From the NCBI GenBank assembly GCA_900470805.1, contig UCCA01000034.1:1-64000 (forward strand): 64,000 bases of DNA, written 5' to 3'. A program made the position numbers and the translations under genes. Shown piece by piece: positions 30,726 to 39,028 of the stretch (its first letter is position 1; each line of letters begins with the position of its first letter). Source of the stretch: Hyphomicrobiales bacterium (lineage in GTDB: Bacteria; Pseudomonadota; Alphaproteobacteria; Rhizobiales; Rhizobiaceae). The notes beneath the pieces were generated by a model. The model made no database searches. It saw only the letters and a list, made by a program, of their open reading frames with translations, and was not told where the DNA came from.

Positions 30726-31688
30726 ATGAGGCCAGGACAGCAGAACAAACGCGGTCGCGGGCGTACCAACAACAATGGCGGCGGCGGTGGCGGAAACAAC
30801 AATAATAATAACAACTTCAACCGCAAGGGTGGCAATCCGCTGACGCGGACCTACGATAGCTCCGGCCCAGATGTGAAGATCCGTGGCACTGCCCAGCACA
30901 TCGCTGAAAAATATGCGCAGCTCGGTCGCGACGCGCAGAGCTCCGGCGACCGCGTGATCGCCGAGAACTACCTGCAGCACGCCGAACACTACTATCGCAT
31001 CATTGCTGCCGCCCAGGCGCAGATGCAGGAACGCGGGCAGCGCGACGAGCGTGGCGAATATGATCGTGACGGCTCCGAGCGTGATGGCGACGACATGGAC
31101 GGCTCCGACAACGACGACGCCGTCGTGGTTCAGCCGCCGCGCCAGCAGCAGGAGTATCAGCAGCGTCGTAATGACGAGCAGCCACGTCGCAACAACAATA
31201 ATGACGAGCAGCAGCCGCGCCGTTCGGATGAACAGCCGCGCCGCAACAACGACGAGCAGCGCCAGCGCCGCAATAATGACGAGCAGCCGCGTCGCAACAA
31301 CGCCAACAACAACACGAGCGACGAGCAGCCTCAGGTGCAGGCTCAGCCGGTGAGCGAAGAGCAGCCGCAGCCACAGCCGCGCCGCAGCGACGAGCAGCCC
31401 GCACCGCGCCAGCCGCGCCGTCGCGAGGAGCGTGCCGCGCCGGCAGTTGTTGCCGCCGCACCTCAGCCGGAGGTGATCGACGGTACCGGCCCTCAGCCCG
31501 AGATCGAAGGCATCCCTGCCGAGGTTTCGATGGACGAGGAAAGCGGTGCGGCAACGACGCGCCAGCCGCGTCGCCGCAGCGCCACCCCGCGTCCGCGCCG
31601 TCCGCGTCGCGCCGAAGGTGAAGCTGCTGCCGAAGGTGATGCAGCCGCCGGCGAAGCACCTGAACTGGCTGAAGCCGCTTCGGAATAA
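30726..31688 (+). CDS. DUF4167 domain-containing protein
   Basis: A 320-residue protein with a basic N-terminus (RPGQQNKRGRGR, poly-Gly and poly-Asn), then the DUF4167 domain at about 35-100 (TRTYDSSGPDVKIRGTAQHI, AEKYAQLGRDAQSSGDRV, NYLQHAEHYYRI) and a long disordered tail of repeated DEQPRRNNN-type units with many Arg, Gln, Asn and Pro, ending in an Arg-rich patch and an Ala/Glu tail. This form suggests an RNA- or ribosome-associated protein, but its function is unknown. The domain is restricted to alphaproteobacteria and usually follows prmC, as here. A good terminator follows. Confidence 0.92.
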   Translation: MRPGQQNKRGRGRTNNNGGGGGGNNNNNNNFNRKGGNPLTRTYDSSGPDVKIRGTAQHIAEKYAQLGRDAQSSGDRVIAENYLQHAEHYYRIIAAAQAQMQERGQRDERGEYDRDGSERDGDDMDGSDNDDAVVVQPPRQQQEYQQRRNDEQPRRNNNNDEQQPRRSDEQPRRNNDEQRQRRNNDEQPRRNNANNNTSDEQPQVQAQPVSEEQPQPQPRRSDEQPAPRQPRRREERAAPAVVAAAPQPEVIDGTGPQPEIEGIPAEVSMDEESGAATTRQPRRRSATPRPRRPRRAEGEAAAEGDAAAGEAPELAEAASE

Positions 31689-31730
31689 AGCCTGCTGTTT
31701 CTCCCGCCGGGAGAGCGTTGAAATGTTTGG

Positions 31731-31758
31731 AAAGGGCGCCCTATCGGCGCCCTTTCTG
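31731..31758 (+). terminator. Rho-independent terminator after the DUF4167 gene
   Basis: A perfect ten-base stem, AAAGGGCGCC pairing with GGCGCCCTTT around CTATC, lies 42 bases after the stop and is followed by CTG. It is a convincing intrinsic terminator on the plus strand. Confidence 0.8.
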
Positions 31759-32019
31759 CGCTTCAGTTGCGGTGTGTATTTTATGCAAGAAATACATCAT
31801 GAGTTTTGAGGGTGCTGTATATTAAATTAGCTATTACTTGGATACGAAACATTAACCCTCCCGGGATGATCATCGGTTGTGAGGGCTTCGTGTAATGCGA
31901 TCAGGGATATATGCAGCTTTGCCTCTGGAAAACTGCAAATCGACCGGAAATGCGCAGCCGAAGACCCCTCTAACAGAACGCGCCGCCCGCTGTTGGCGTC
32001 GCAGCAATGGGGGACAGGA

Positions 32020-33774
32020 ATGTTCGGTCTGACATCTGATTCGGGGCATATCCTCGAGGCGATCTCGAAGTCGCAAGCGATCATCGAGTTCGACCTGAAG
32101 GGCAATGTGCTGAAGGCGAACGAGAATTTCTGCAATGCTCTCGGCTACGGGCTTTCGGAGATCGTCGGCAAGCACCACAGCATGTTCTGCGATCCCGCAT
32201 CGACGACCACGCAGGAATACCGCGACTTTTGGGCGCGACTTGGCCGTGGGGAATACGACGCGGGTGCCTATAAGCGGATTGCCAAGGGCAACCGCGAGAT
32301 CTGGATCCAGGCCTCGTACAATCCGGTATTCAAGCGTGGCAAGCCATACAAGGTGGTGAAGTTCGCCTCCGATATCACCGACGCGAAGAACAGGGCGGTA
32401 GAGGATGCCGGCAAGCTGGATGCGATCTCGCGTTCGCAGGCGGTCATCGAGTTCAAGCCGACCGGCGAAATCATCACCGCCAACGAGAATTTCTGTAATG
32501 GTCTCGGCTACGCGCTGCACGAGATCGCCGGCAAACACCACAGCATCTTCTGCGAACCGAATTACGCCCGCACCGAGGAATATGCCAACTTCTGGCGACG
32601 GCTGGCGCAGGGCGAGTTCATTGCCGACGAATTCGTGCGCTACGGCAAGGGCGGCAAGGAAATCTGGATCCAGGCGGCCTATAACCCGATCACCGATGTC
32701 AACGGCAAGGTCTACAAGGTGGTGAAGTTCGCCACCGACGTCACCAGCCGCATGAGCGCCATCAGCCAGCTCGGCCAGCACCTGCGCGGGCTCTCCGAGG
32801 GCGACCTGACAAAGACCGTCGATACCGCCTTCGTCCCTTCGATGGAGCAGTTGCGGCACGATTTCAACACGACGATCGGCCGCCTCTCGGAGACGCTGAA
32901 GACCGTCGGCGAGAATGCGCATGCGATCGCCGCCGGGTCCCGCGAGATCGGCTCGACCGCGGACACGTTCTCCAAGCGGACGGAGCAGCAGGCGGCCTCG
33001 ATCGAGGAAACGGCGGCAGCGCTCGAGCAGATCACCACCACGGTCAACGACAGCAGCCATCGCGCCGACGAGGCGGGTAAGCTGGTGGCGAAGACCAAGC
33101 AGGGCGCCGAGCAATCCGGCCTCGTGGTTCGCAATGCGGTGGCGGCGATGGATCAGATCGAGCAATCCTCCCGCGAGATCACCAACATCATCGGCGTGAT
33201 CGACGATATCGCCTTCCAGACCAACCTGCTGGCGCTGAATGCCGGTGTCGAGGCGGCGCGCGCCGGCGAGGCCGGGAAGGGCTTTGCTGTTGTGGCCCAG
33301 GAAGTCCGCGAACTGGCGCAGCGTTCCGCCAGCGCCGCCAAGGCGATCAAGTCGCTGATCACCACGTCGAGCGAACTGGTGCGCAACGGCGTCGATCTTG
33401 TGGGTCAGACCGGCAAGGCGCTTGAGACGATCGTCAGCCAAGTCAACGACATCAACGTCAACGTGGCGGCGATCGTCGAGGGCTCCAAGGAACAGGCGAC
33501 CGGGCTGAAGGAGATCAACCAGGCGGTCAACCAGCTGGATCAGTCGACACAGCAGAATGCCGCGATGGTCGAGGAAAGCACGGCGGCAAGCCACAAGCTG
33601 GCGCAGGAGGCGGAAACCCTGCGCGGACTGCTGGCGCAGTTCCGGCTCAGCGAGGCCTATGCTCACCGGCCCTCATCGAGAGCAGCGCCGTCTCCCGCGC
33701 TTCATCTTGTCTCTCGCGTCGCCAGAGCCCATGGCGCAGCCGCTGCGGCGGCGGATAGCTGGGAAGAATTCTGA
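32020..33774 (+). CDS. Soluble methyl-accepting chemotaxis protein with two PAS domains
   Basis: A 584-residue chemoreceptor without any membrane segment. Two tandem PAS domains occupy about 8-120 and 130-245, each with an NENFCN and a GKHHSxFC motif, suggesting the same ligand or cofactor. A HAMP-like linker ([14 protein letters not shown]) leads to the signalling coiled coil with its tip at [20 protein letters not shown] and [20 protein letters not shown]. The chain ends DSWEEF, matching the xWxxF pentapeptide that tethers CheR and CheB. The ATG 32020 has a GGACAGGA leader. No chemotaxis operon is beside it. Confidence 0.93.
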   Translation: MFGLTSDSGHILEAISKSQAIIEFDLKGNVLKANENFCNALGYGLSEIVGKHHSMFCDPASTTTQEYRDFWARLGRGEYDAGAYKRIAKGNREIWIQASYNPVFKRGKPYKVVKFASDITDAKNRAVEDAGKLDAISRSQAVIEFKPTGEIITANENFCNGLGYALHEIAGKHHSIFCEPNYARTEEYANFWRRLAQGEFIADEFVRYGKGGKEIWIQAAYNPITDVNGKVYKVVKFATDVTSRMSAISQLGQHLRGLSEGDLTKTVDTAFVPSMEQLRHDFNTTIGRLSETLKTVGENAHAIAAGSREIGSTADTFSKRTEQQAASIEETAAALEQITTTVNDSSHRADEAGKLVAKTKQGAEQSGLVVRNAVAAMDQIEQSSREITNIIGVIDDIAFQTNLLALNAGVEAARAGEAGKGFAVVAQEVRELAQRSASAAKAIKSLITTSSELVRNGVDLVGQTGKALETIVSQVNDINVNVAAIVEGSKEQATGLKEINQAVNQLDQSTQQNAAMVEESTAASHKLAQEAETLRGLLAQFRLSEAYAHRPSSRAAPSPALHLVSRVARAHGAAAAAADSWEEF

Positions 33775-34233
33775 TCGTCATATCAGAATGCGGGAAACAG
33801 CCGGCATTGCCCTCGGGCGGTGCCGGCTGCTTCGTTTCCGTCTGCGCGCAACACCTCGAAAATACATATCTATACGTGCATGTATTCCCGGTTCAATCCC
33901 AAAGGGAGACAGATGGGCTGCCGTGGTTTCGCCTCAATGTGACATCACGTGCCAGATCGGTCCGGGAGACCTCCTGATGTGAGACATATGATGCTGGTTG
34001 TACTCATAATGCATTTTAGCTATTCATGATATGTTAGCTGTCTTTCCAAGCTAACAAAACCTATACGCGAAATACGTTGAAATGTTAGAATTTGCGCATA
34101 TGCTTAAGTTCATGAAGAGGCGAGGTGTCTGCCGCTCTTGGCAACAGCTCGTCGCTCTAGGAAAGCGCGCTTCCTTTCTCTCATTTTCTCACTGCCGGGC
34201 ATTGGGCCACGGCAGCATCTCGTGGAGGTTGGA
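33775..34233. other. Intergenic, AT-rich leader of the exported repeat protein
   Basis: Apart from the terminator near its start, this 459-base stretch is low in GC from about 33,850 to 34,110. It has a small hairpin at 34033-34055 (GTTAGCT pairing with AGCTAAC) and short non-coding frames. It probably holds the regulatory region of the gene at 34234, but no clear hexamers or known operator can be named. Confidence 0.5.
33798..33836 (+). terminator. Probable terminator after the chemoreceptor gene
   Basis: A nine-base stem, CAGCCGGCA pairing with TGCCGGCTG, encloses a partly paired loop and is followed by CTTCGTTT. It starts 24 bases after the stop codon. Confidence 0.65.
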
Positions 34234-34968
34234 ATGCAGTACAGTGCATCGAAATTCGCGTTTTTGGCCCTTAGCTGCGCAGCAATCATTGCTCCGCTGC
34301 CGGCAAGCGCGTTTGATGTGGGCGGCAGCAATGGTCTGAGCATCGGCACCAGCAATGGCCTGAGCGTATCGCTCGGCGGTGCCAGCGGTGTCAATGCGAA
34401 TGTCGGCGGCAACGGTAATGTTGCGACTGCGTCGGTGGGTGGCGCCAGCGGCGTCAATGCGAACGTCGGTTCTAGCTCTGGTGGTGGTCTAGGCGTCTCG
34501 GCGTCCGTCGGCGGCTCCGGCGGCGTCAATACGAATACATCCGTCGGTGGTAGAAGCGGCGGCGGCCTCAGTGTCGGCAACACTGCCAGCATCGGTGGCG
34601 GTAACGGCGTCAATAGCAATGTCGGTGCGACCGTCGGTGGTCCCGGCCTGGCAAGTGCTCGCGCCAATGTCGGCGTCGGTGGCCGCACGTTGCTGAACGT
34701 ACTGCTTGGGGTGCCTGGGATCGATCCAGACGATCCCCGCACGCCAACTAACCCGACGGACCCGAGAAACCCAACCAATCCGAATGGCACCAAGACAGGC
34801 GACAACAACTCCAACGGCAGAAACAACAAGTCCCTGCAGGCTTTCAACGACATGTCTACGGCCGATCAGACCAAGATGAAGGTTCGTTGCAAGGATATCC
34901 TGCGCGGCGGTGGCGGCTTTGATGGCAGCCTCGTGAAGCTTTGCAAGATGGTTATCGCCATGCGCTAG
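34234..34968 (+). CDS. Exported Gly/Asn/Val-rich repeat protein
   Basis: A 244-residue protein that I do not recognise. A clear signal peptide (MQYSASKFAFLALSCAA to PLPASA before FDV) is followed by about 140 residues of irregular repeats built on GGASGVNANVGG and GLSVG units, in which Val, Asn and Gly alternate as in beta-helical or amyloid-forming proteins. A Pro/Thr/Asn linker (about 168-190, DDPRTPTNPTDPRNPTNP) then leads to a small conserved-looking end with Cys pair (KVRCKDIL and VKLCKMV). ATG 34234 has GGAGG six bases upstream. It could be a surface or biofilm protein. Its stop overlaps the opposite-strand transporter by four bases. Confidence 0.75.
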   Translation: MQYSASKFAFLALSCAAIIAPLPASAFDVGGSNGLSIGTSNGLSVSLGGASGVNANVGGNGNVATASVGGASGVNANVGSSSGGGLGVSASVGGSGGVNTNTSVGGRSGGGLSVGNTASIGGGNGVNSNVGATVGGPGLASARANVGVGGRTLLNVLLGVPGIDPDDPRTPTNPTDPRNPTNPNGTKTGDNNSNGRNNKSLQAFNDMSTADQTKMKVRCKDILRGGGGFDGSLVKLCKMVIAMR

Positions 34969-35855
34969 GCGGCAGCCGGCTCTGTCGGTGCAGTCTTTTT
35001 CCGGAACATCTCCCGAGCAGCCAGTATCGCGCCGCCTGTCACCAGCAGGCAGGCGAGCGCGATACGCCAGCTGGGTTCGGCAAAGCCTGAGATCGTCAGG
35101 ACCAACGTAGACAAAAGCGGCGCGGCATAACTTGCCGCGCCGAGAATCTGAATATCGCCGTTCTTGACGCCGTAATCCCAGGCATAGAAGGCGGCGCCCA
35201 CCGGAAACAGGCCGAGGCCTACGACGGCCGTCCACTGGAAGGCGGTTTCCGGCCACACGGTGGTTTCAAGGCCAAAGTGGAAGACAAACGAGAGAACCGA
35301 AGTCGCCAGGCAAAAGCCGGTGACCACATCGGTCGAGACGGCATCGAAACGCCGCGTCAGCAGAGAATACCCCGACCATGTGAAGGCGCACATCAGCGCC
35401 GCGCCATAGCCCAGTGCATAAGCGCCGTCGAAATTGATCCCGTTCTTGCCAATGATCAGGAACGTGCCGCAGAGGCCGGCAACCGCTCCGACGATATGGT
35501 ACCAGCGCAATCTTTCTCCCGGCAGCAGGGCCGAGCCCACGACGATCAGCAGCGGCCAGAGGTAGGCGATCAGCCCGGCTTCGACGGCGGGAGCGTTTCG
35601 CAGCGCCGTGAAGTAGAGAAAGTGATAGCCGAACAGGCCGATGATCCCGACCAGCCAGACCTTGGCCGGCTGCCTGAGCAGCGCCAGGCGCGAGGGATTC
35701 AGGATCAGCACCACGATGCCGGGAATGCTGCCGATGGCAAAGCAGATCGCCGTCAGCTGAAATGCCGGCATCTTGCCGGAGGCGGCGGTAAACAGCGCCA
35801 GAAACGACCACATGAGAATGGCCGTGAACCCGATCAACGTTGCCCGAAACTTCAT
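34965..35855 (-). CDS. EamA/DMT superfamily exporter (YddG-like)
   Basis: A 296-residue protein with ten predicted membrane helices in two EamA repeats, starting MKFRATLIGFTAILMWSFLALF. The sequence style (TAILMWSFLALFT, ALRNAPAVEAGLIAYLWPLLI, the late IQILGAASYAAPLLSTLVL) is like the aromatic amino-acid exporter YddG. It would export a small metabolite in exchange for protons; the substrate is uncertain. It converges with the exported repeat gene, sharing four bases at the stops, and follows a DUF3108 gene after about 30 bases. Confidence 0.85.
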   Translation of the reverse strand: MKFRATLIGFTAILMWSFLALFTAASGKMPAFQLTAICFAIGSIPGIVVLILNPSRLALLRQPAKVWLVGIIGLFGYHFLYFTALRNAPAVEAGLIAYLWPLLIVVGSALLPGERLRWYHIVGAVAGLCGTFLIIGKNGINFDGAYALGYGAALMCAFTWSGYSLLTRRFDAVSTDVVTGFCLATSVLSFVFHFGLETTVWPETAFQWTAVVGLGLFPVGAAFYAWDYGVKNGDIQILGAASYAAPLLSTLVLTISGFAEPSWRIALACLLVTGGAILAAREMFRKKTAPTEPAAA

Positions 35856-35885
35856 CTGTTCCCCTTTGCGGAGACAGCTGCTCCG

Positions 35886-36662
35886 TCAGCTTGCGCCATA
35901 TTTGACTGCAGTGATCGTCACAGGCCCGTATTGAGTCGGGATGCGAACGAAGACTGGAGCATATACATTTGCGGCGTCGGCCTTGGCAAACCAGATTTCC
36001 ATGCGGCTGCTCTTGCTGAGATAGTCGATGTCGCTGCGGCCTTTCTTGTAGCCCGAGCGTGGCACGAAGCGGACGTTGCAGACGGTGGCCTTGCCGGTGA
36101 AGCCTTCGGTGGAGAAGTCCTTCGATCCGCTCGGCGACATCACGAGGTCCATGCGCATCTCGCCGTCGTAGATCGGCAGCTTCTGGGCGCAGACATTGGT
36201 ATCGGCAGGGAAGATCAGGCCGGAGATCGGGTCGAGCACGGCGCGCATGTCGCTGGCCGGGACGTTGACCCAGTTTTTCGGCGGCAGGCGCGGTGGCTTG
36301 ACCGTCGTCGAGGTGATGTTGCCGTTGGTGTAGCGGACATCGTAGGTGCGGGCTCGCTTGCCGCTCTTGTAATAGAGCAGATAGTGCGAGGCCTGCATGC
36401 GGTCGCCGCGGATCGTGCCATCGACGCTGGTCTTGGCGGATATCGTCGTCACCAGATCGGCGAGACCGGCCGAGCTGATGTCGCCGGATACCCGGTAGGT
36501 CTTGTCGTCCTCGATGCGGGTCATGAAGGCGGCGCGAGCAATGGTGATGATGCCGAGCGCAACCTTGTATTCCGTGCGGTGGACGACTTCGGCGGCTCCG
36601 GCCGGAACGGCGAGGAGCGCCGCCAGGGCGGAAATGAAAATGCGTTTGCCCGAATGAGCCAT
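35886..36662 (-). CDS. Periplasmic DUF3108 domain protein
   Basis: A 258-residue exported protein: signal peptide MAHSGKRIFISALAALLAVPAGA before AEVV, then a DUF3108-type beta-rich domain (TYRVSGDISSAGLADLV, ASHYLLYYKSGKRARTYDVRY, CNVRFVPRSGYKKGR, MEIWFA). The family is widespread in proteobacteria and has no settled function. Two cysteines (NVCAQ and TVCNV) may form a disulfide. ATG 36662 is chosen because it starts the signal peptide. It is divergent from rpmB. Confidence 0.85.
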   Translation of the reverse strand: MAHSGKRIFISALAALLAVPAGAAEVVHRTEYKVALGIITIARAAFMTRIEDDKTYRVSGDISSAGLADLVTTISAKTSVDGTIRGDRMQASHYLLYYKSGKRARTYDVRYTNGNITSTTVKPPRLPPKNWVNVPASDMRAVLDPISGLIFPADTNVCAQKLPIYDGEMRMDLVMSPSGSKDFSTEGFTGKATVCNVRFVPRSGYKKGRSDIDYLSKSSRMEIWFAKADAANVYAPVFVRIPTQYGPVTITAVKYGAS

Positions 36663-36779
36663 GAATTGAACCTTGTTCCGGCGCACTGGTCAGGCCGTTG
36701 GATACGGTCTATACGCCTGTCTTGGCGGTAAGAAAACACGAGCTTTTTGACCGAATTGCGGGAAACGCCAAGGTTTGGC

Positions 36780-36808
36780 TTGACGCGCCCGGTCTGTCTG
36801 ATTATAGA
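36780..36808 (+). promoter_or_regulatory. Probable sigma-70 type promoter of rpmB
   Basis: TTGACG (36780-36785) is separated by exactly 17 bases from TATAGA (36803-36808). This is close to the rhizobial housekeeping consensus and would start transcription about 85 bases before the rpmB ATG. A prediction by eye. Confidence 0.6.
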
Positions 36809-36901
36809 ACCGCAACTTTCCAATCATGGCCTGTTGGATTGCAAGCTTGACTTTGCGCGAGCCGGCAATCGGTGGCCGAGAAAAACAAGAATAGGTGTCC
36901 C

Positions 36902-37204
36902 ATGTCCCGCATGTGCGAATTGACCGGCAAGGCAGTCCTCGTTGGCAACAATGTCAGCCATGCCAACAACAAGACCAAGCGCCGGTTCCTCCCGAACCTG
37001 TGCCAGGTTACGCTGATCTCCGACGCACTCGGCCAGCGTTACCGTCTTCGCGTTTCGGCTGCTGCTCTGCGTACCGTCGAGCATCGCGGTGGTCTCGATG
37101 CTTTCCTGATCAAGGCAAGCGAAGGTGACCTGTCGATGCGCGCTCGTCTGCTGCGCCGCCAGATCGTCAAGAAGACCGCTGAAACGGCTGTTGCCGCTGC
37201 CTAA
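36902..37204 (+). CDS. rpmB: 50S ribosomal protein L28
   Basis: A 100-residue ribosomal protein: [20 protein letters not shown], then [15 protein letters not shown] and the conserved [20 protein letters not shown] ending. It binds the 50S subunit late in assembly. The alphaproteobacterial form has the longer C-terminus seen here ([10 protein letters not shown]). ATG 36902 is supported by family length. A hairpin follows and probably ends the transcript. Confidence 0.97.
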   Translation: MSRMCELTGKAVLVGNNVSHANNKTKRRFLPNLCQVTLISDALGQRYRLRVSAAALRTVEHRGGLDAFLIKASEGDLSMRARLLRRQIVKKTAETAVAAA

Positions 37205-37233
37205 GCAGCGCTCGGCTTTCTGCTATACGGCTT

Positions 37234-37274
37234 CAAAAGGCTTGGACGGATAATCCGTACAAGCCTTTTGCTTT
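37234..37274 (+). terminator. Terminator of rpmB
   Basis: A long stem, AAAAGGCTTG pairing with CAAGCCTTTT, with an inner ACGGA/TCCGT pairing, starts about 30 bases after the stop codon and is followed by GCTTT. Since both sides are A/T-rich it can act on either strand. Confidence 0.7.
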
Positions 37275-37290
37275 GCCGGTTCATCCCTCC

Positions 37291-37321
37291 AACTGGTGGC
37301 ATACCCCAGGATAAAAAAATG
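37291..37321 (+). promoter_or_regulatory. Candidate preQ1-I-like riboswitch at the start of yhhQ
   Basis: Directly before the ATG of a queuosine-precursor transporter lies CTGG (37293-37296), a nine-base loop, CCAG (37306-37309) and an A-rich tail GATAAAAAAA that runs into the start codon. This layout, with ACCCCAG before an A-run, resembles the preQ1-I aptamer (short stem, ACCC, A-rich pseudoknot strand overlapping the ribosome site). AGGA, the only Shine-Dalgarno-like site, overlaps the 3' side of the stem, so ligand binding could block translation. The stem is only four pairs, and this is a reading by eye. Confidence 0.4.
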
Positions 37322-37954
37322 CTTCAGATGCGTTATACCCTCGTTTACGTCGCCCTGATGACGCTTGTCGTCGTCGCCTCGAACTTCCTCGTGCAGTTCC
37401 CGTTGAATGCGACGTTCGCCGGCATCAATCTTGCCGATCTGCTGACCTGGGGTGCCTTCACCTATCCGGTCGCGTTCCTGATCACCGATCTCACCAACCG
37501 ACAGTTCGGCCCCAAGGCCGCCCGCAGGGTCGTGTTCGCAGGCTTCGTGGTCGGCGTCGCGCTGTCGTTCGTGACCTCGGTTCCGCGTATCGCCATCGCC
37601 TCGGGCACGGCCTACCTTGCCGGACAGCTGCTTGATATCGCACTCTTCAACCGGTTGCGCCGTCAGGCGTGGTGGCGTGCGCCGCTCGTCGGGTCGCTGC
37701 TCGGCTCGATGCTCGATACGGTGATCTTCTTCTCGCTGTCGTTTGCCGCGCTCTTCGTCTTCCTCGGCCCGAACGATCCGTTCGCGCTGGAGGCGTCGCC
37801 AATTCTCGGCATCTTCACGGCCGAGGCGCCGCGGTGGATTTCCTGGGCGATCGGCGATTTCTGGGTGAAGCTGCTGGTCGGCCTGGTGATGCTCTTGCCC
37901 TACGGCGCATTGATGAGCGTTCTGCGGCCAACGCCGGCGGTCGGCGTCCGCTGA
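37319..37954 (+). CDS. yhhQ: Queuosine precursor transporter, YhhQ family
   Basis: A 211-residue membrane protein of the VUT/COG1738 family with about six helices; conserved phrases are ASNFLVQFPLN, LTWGAFTYPVAFLITDLTNR with the charged Asp-Leu-Thr-Asn-Arg, GPKAARRVVFAGF, QLLDIALFNRLR and SMLDTVIFFSLSF. It brings in preQ0 or preQ1 for making the tRNA base queuosine. ATG 37319 has AGGA upstream; a longer frame from 37268 is unlikely. It follows rpmB after the terminator and is convergent with the AraC gene. Confidence 0.92.
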   Translation: MLQMRYTLVYVALMTLVVVASNFLVQFPLNATFAGINLADLLTWGAFTYPVAFLITDLTNRQFGPKAARRVVFAGFVVGVALSFVTSVPRIAIASGTAYLAGQLLDIALFNRLRRQAWWRAPLVGSLLGSMLDTVIFFSLSFAALFVFLGPNDPFALEASPILGIFTAEAPRWISWAIGDFWVKLLVGLVMLLPYGALMSVLRPTPAVGVR

Positions 37955-37970
37955 TCCCCTCTCAGGCGGG

Positions 37971-38900
37971 CTACAGGCTTGCCGCCGTTGCCGGATTGCC
38001 GCGGTTATACTGCCGTGGCGAGCAACCCATGATCCGTTTGAACGCCGTGCTGAAGGCAGCCTCGGATTCGTAGCCGAGCGACGGGGCGATGACCGAAATC
38101 GGGTCCCTCGAGTTCTGCAGGCGGTCGCCGGCGAGCAACATGCGCCAATGGGCGAGATATTCCATCGGCGAGGTGCCGACGGTCTCCTTGAATTTCTGCG
38201 CGAAGGTCGATCGCGACATGCCGGTGCGCACGGCAAGCTGCTGTAGGGTCCAGCGATGGGCGGGATCGTCGTGCATGGCGTTCATCGCGGTGCTCATCTG
38301 TTTGTCGGCCAGCGCGAAGAGCCAGCCGACGCCGGTGCCCGATCGCTCGGCCATGTGCAGGCGCAGCGCCTGTACCAGGATCATGTGGGCGAGGTGCTGG
38401 ACCACGAGAAAGCCGCCGGGCTGCTGTGCCCGCAATTCCTGCATCATCTGTTCGACGGCCCAGCGCAGCGCCGCCTGGCTTTCCCTGTCGCGCAAAAGCA
38501 CGATCGGCGGCAGCATGCGCAGCAGGATGTCGGCGTGATTGCCGGCAAGGCCGAAGCGGCTGCTAACCAACGAGAAGTCGTTGCCGCCGTTGAGCGAGAC
38601 GATGCTGCCCTTGCGCGGGCCGGAGAAAATGCTCGAGGCCGGGACCGGCTCCAGCGATAGATCGGTGGCCAGCCGGAAGGGGCGTCCGCTTGGGAGCAGG
38701 AAGCTGTCGCCAGCGGTGAGTCGCACCGGATCGGGTCCGCCGTCGACCGCGAGCCAGCACTCTCCCGAGACGACGGTGCCGCACTTGATGCCGCCCTGCT
38801 GGTCGGGAAACTGGATCGCCCAGGCGCCGCCAGCCTCCATTCCGGCAGAGAGATAGTTCTGCGGCTTCAGGAGCGAGAGCACATTGGAGAGCGGATCCAT
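37971..38900 (-). CDS. AraC family transcriptional regulator
   Basis: A 309-residue regulator with an N-terminal cupin-like sensor domain of the AraC_binding type (SGECWLAVDGGPDPVRLTAGDSFLLPSG is characteristic of the PF12852 family) and a C-terminal pair of helix-turn-helix motifs (WTLQQLAVRTGMSRSTFAQKF and DPISVIAPSLGYESEAAFST, then FKRIMGCSPRQYNR). ATG 38898-38900 gives a normal start. It is divergent from an SDR-type gene over 128 bases; in many proteobacteria this arrangement means that the regulator controls its neighbour. The inducer is unknown. Confidence 0.92.
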   Translation of the reverse strand: MDPLSNVLSLLKPQNYLSAGMEAGGAWAIQFPDQQGGIKCGTVVSGECWLAVDGGPDPVRLTAGDSFLLPSGRPFRLATDLSLEPVPASSIFSGPRKGSIVSLNGGNDFSLVSSRFGLAGNHADILLRMLPPIVLLRDRESQAALRWAVEQMMQELRAQQPGGFLVVQHLAHMILVQALRLHMAERSGTGVGWLFALADKQMSTAMNAMHDDPAHRWTLQQLAVRTGMSRSTFAQKFKETVGTSPMEYLAHWRMLLAGDRLQNSRDPISVIAPSLGYESEAAFSTAFKRIMGCSPRQYNRGNPATAASL

Positions 38901-39028
38901 CGGAAACTCCGGACGATTGCAAAGATATGGCGGACCATACAGCATAGACCGTATAATCCCAATCTCCTAGCCTGTCTTCGAGACGATTGCTGCGGCGGTC
39001 GTCGAAGAGCAGCCAAGGAGAAATCATC

